Shown piece after piece: positions 63,053 through 64,000 of a stretch of DNA of 64,000 bases. A program made the translations under genes and the position numbers. Origin of the DNA: Clostridiales bacterium (GTDB lineage Bacteria; Bacillota; Clostridia; Christensenellales; Pumilibacteraceae); the NCBI GenBank assembly GCA_014799665.1, contig JAAVHP010000012.1:248001-312000 (forward strand), given 5' to 3'. Each line of letters opens with the position of its first letter. The first letter of the stretch is position 1. The notes under the pieces were generated by a model that worked only from the letters and a program-made list of their open reading frames with translations, was not told where the DNA came from and ran no database searches.

Positions 63053-63064
63053 CAAAAATAACGA

Positions 63065-63093
63065 AAGAGTGGTTAATCTTAGCCACTCTTTTT
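63065..63093 (+). terminator. Intrinsic terminator of ftsZ
   Basis: AAGAGTGG (63065-63072) pairs with CCACTCTT (63083-63090) around an A/T-rich inner stem, followed by Ts. Confidence 0.8.
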
Positions 63094-63122
63094 GTGGTAT
63101 GTGGAAAATTTAAACGAACGAT

Positions 63123-63144
63123 AGCCTTCCCCCTGAGGGGAAGG
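63123..63144 (+). repeat. CCTTCCCC/GGGGAAGG repeat, copy 4 (core only)
   Basis: Only the palindrome core (AGCCTTCCCCCTGAGGGGAA) remains; the second hairpin and GGATGAGG tail seen elsewhere are missing. It lies between the two convergent terminators. Confidence 0.65.
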
Positions 63145-63163
63145 CAAGAATACGGATATTAAT

Positions 63164-63195
63164 AAAAAGAATGGTTAAGTTCAACCACTCTTTTT
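63164..63195 (-). terminator. Terminator of the minus-strand DUF2207-like gene
   Basis: AAAAAGAATGGTT (63164-63176) and AACCACTCTTTTT (63183-63195) form a hairpin with one mismatch; read on the minus strand it ends in a T-run. It mirrors the ftsZ terminator nearby. Confidence 0.65.
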
Positions 63196-63206
63196 GTATT
63201 TAACGT

Positions 63207-63246
63207 AAAAGTTTTCTTTGCTTCTTTCTTGTTCACAAGAAAGAAG
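63207..63246 (+). repeat. Dispersed AAGTTTTCTTG-palindrome repeat, copy 5
   Basis: The arm AAAAGTTTTCTTTG is followed by a perfect palindrome CTTCTTTCTTGT/ACAAGAAAGAAG (63221-63232, 63235-63246). It abuts the stop codon of the minus-strand gene and is inverted relative to copy 4. Confidence 0.7.
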
Positions 63247-64000
63247 TTAAAACATAAGCTTGTCGCGGAGCTCGCCGAGGTACCAGCTCGGTCCTTCCAT
63301 GATAATACGGTCAAACTTGGGTTTGAGCTTTTCGGTGATATTCAGCGCGTAGCAGAACGGCAGTATATCGTAATAATAATGCGGGTTTTCTTCGACGAGC
63401 AGTTCGAGCCGCGCTATCTCGGCTTCGAGCAGGAAGGTCTTGAACGAAGCTATCCTGCCGTACACCGCTATTTCTTTTTTGGTACGTATATCGATTTTCC
63501 GCGCTATAATATTCACGACCACGCAAACAACGAACGCCGCGGCGAGAAGAAATTTTGTATCGAACCCCTGTGCAAACCCGAGCACTGCCGCAAACGGTAT
63601 CCCGCCCCAGGCGCCGAAGAATATGAACTGGAAATACCGCCATTGCCCGTCAAACGGTGCGAACCTACTGAATATTACCGCAACGATAGGGAATACCATT
63701 GCCACGTAAAGAAAATCCCCCTGCGTAAGCGCGCAAATAATCGTTACGATTATCAGCATCCCGATCGCCAATGCCGTAGACATAATGTATAGCTTTTTGC
63801 TAAGCGGCGTGCGGCACTCCTTGGCTTTGTCGTTGCATTTCTTAATGAATTCCTTGTTACTGTCGAGGAAAGACGATGGCGCGGCAAGCGTGTAGAACAC
63901 GTCGCTACCTAAAAAGATCTGATCGAAAAGCTCTTTCTCGTACTCGTAGTTTGCAAGCACACGCCGCGGCGTGCCGTGTAAAAGATCGAAGTCGGGCGGG
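63247..64000 (-). CDS. DUF2207/YciQ-like membrane protein, C-terminal part (runs off the window)
   Basis: A GTG at 63960 could start a 237-aa product, but the frame stays open to the window edge (codons read PPDFDLLHGTPRRVLANYE), so the gene is probably truncated here. Two pairs of membrane segments (about 57-95 and 105-150 of the visible part) are followed by the DUF2207-type motif AVYGRIASFKTFLLEAEIAR and ENPHYYYDILPFCYAL. This matches the C-terminal end of DUF2207 predicted membrane proteins, whose function is unknown. It converges on ftsZ, so the division cluster ends here and none of spoIIGA, sigE or sigG follows. Confidence 0.75.
   Translation of the reverse strand, partial: PPDFDLLHGTPRRVLANYEYEKELFDQIFLGSDVFYTLAAPSSFLDSNKEFIKKCNDKAKECRTPLSKKLYIMSTALAIGMLIIVTIICALTQGDFLYVAMVFPIVAVIFSRFAPFDGQWRYFQFIFFGAWGGIPFAAVLGFAQGFDTKFLLAAAFVVCVVVNIIARKIDIRTKKEIAVYGRIASFKTFLLEAEIARLELLVEENPHYYYDILPFCYALNITEKLKPKFDRIIMEGPSWYLGELRDKLMF

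Noticed and set aside
1..64000. tRNA, rRNA or replication origin
   Set aside because: No cloverleaf or rRNA-like stretch and no DnaA-box cluster was noticed on reading; a dedicated scan was not possible.

Overview
This window is a chromosomal segment of a bacterium that I place in the Bacillota, class Clostridia, most likely an uncultured gut lineage (inferred). The support is a Gram-positive-type division and cell wall (dcw) cluster starting with mraZ-rsmH, a PASTA-tailed SpoVD-type PBP, a lon-ysxC pair, several lipoproteins and InlB/GLUG-type surface proteins. MurE carries the DNPR motif, so the peptidoglycan should contain meso-diaminopimelate. Except for the last, edge-truncated gene, everything is on the + strand. 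The spoIIGA-sigE-sigG trio found after ftsZ in many spore formers is absent, so sporulation cannot be inferred.

Region 1 (1-15.7 kb) is a surface-protein locus. It has a membrane-anchored double-HTH XRE regulator with a GLUG-like ectodomain, two very large secreted proteins (2614 and 1532 aa) built from InlB-type and GLUG repeats, a stand-alone serine-recombinase domain that has lost its catalytic residues, and a small InlB/carbohydrate-binding-like lipoprotein. Region 2 (16-28.1 kb) holds a DUF1848 protein, a 1520-aa DUF4011-helicase-nuclease-DUF3320 protein resembling Hhe-type antiphage proteins, a NUDIX hydrolase, Lon, YsxC, a lipoprotein whose promoter contains nine consecutive Gs, a Cys-tailed hypothetical and a metallophosphoesterase.

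Region 3 (28.1-39.5 kb) is the first half of the dcw cluster: mraZ, rsmH, ftsL-like, spoVD/ftsI, murE, mraY, murD, ftsW. There is no murF, murG, murC or murB. It is followed by two polytopic membrane proteins. Region 4 (39.7-57.6 kb) lies exactly between ftsW and murA and holds three giant genes: two type-I membrane proteins (1876 aa with RCC1-like repeats outside; 1727 aa with a huge intracellular coiled coil) and a roughly 2310-aa soluble coiled-coil protein with an acidic head and an AT-hook-like basic tail. Region 5 (57.9-63 kb) completes the cluster with murA, ftsQ, an ftsA-like gene and ftsZ. FtsZ has a Q/N/G/Y-rich, prion-like linker. The window ends in a partial minus-strand DUF2207-like gene.

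The best candidate for an undescribed system is the block at 37.5-57.6 kb. I read it as a transenvelope and cytoskeletal scaffold tied to division by position: extracellular domains, single membrane passes, hendecad coiled coils and a possible DNA-binding tail, surrounded by every core divisome gene. Its function is inferred from architecture and location only.

Other themes are consensus promoters placed so that translation would start at the transcript 5' end (leaderless genes), and three families of short dispersed intergenic repeats.
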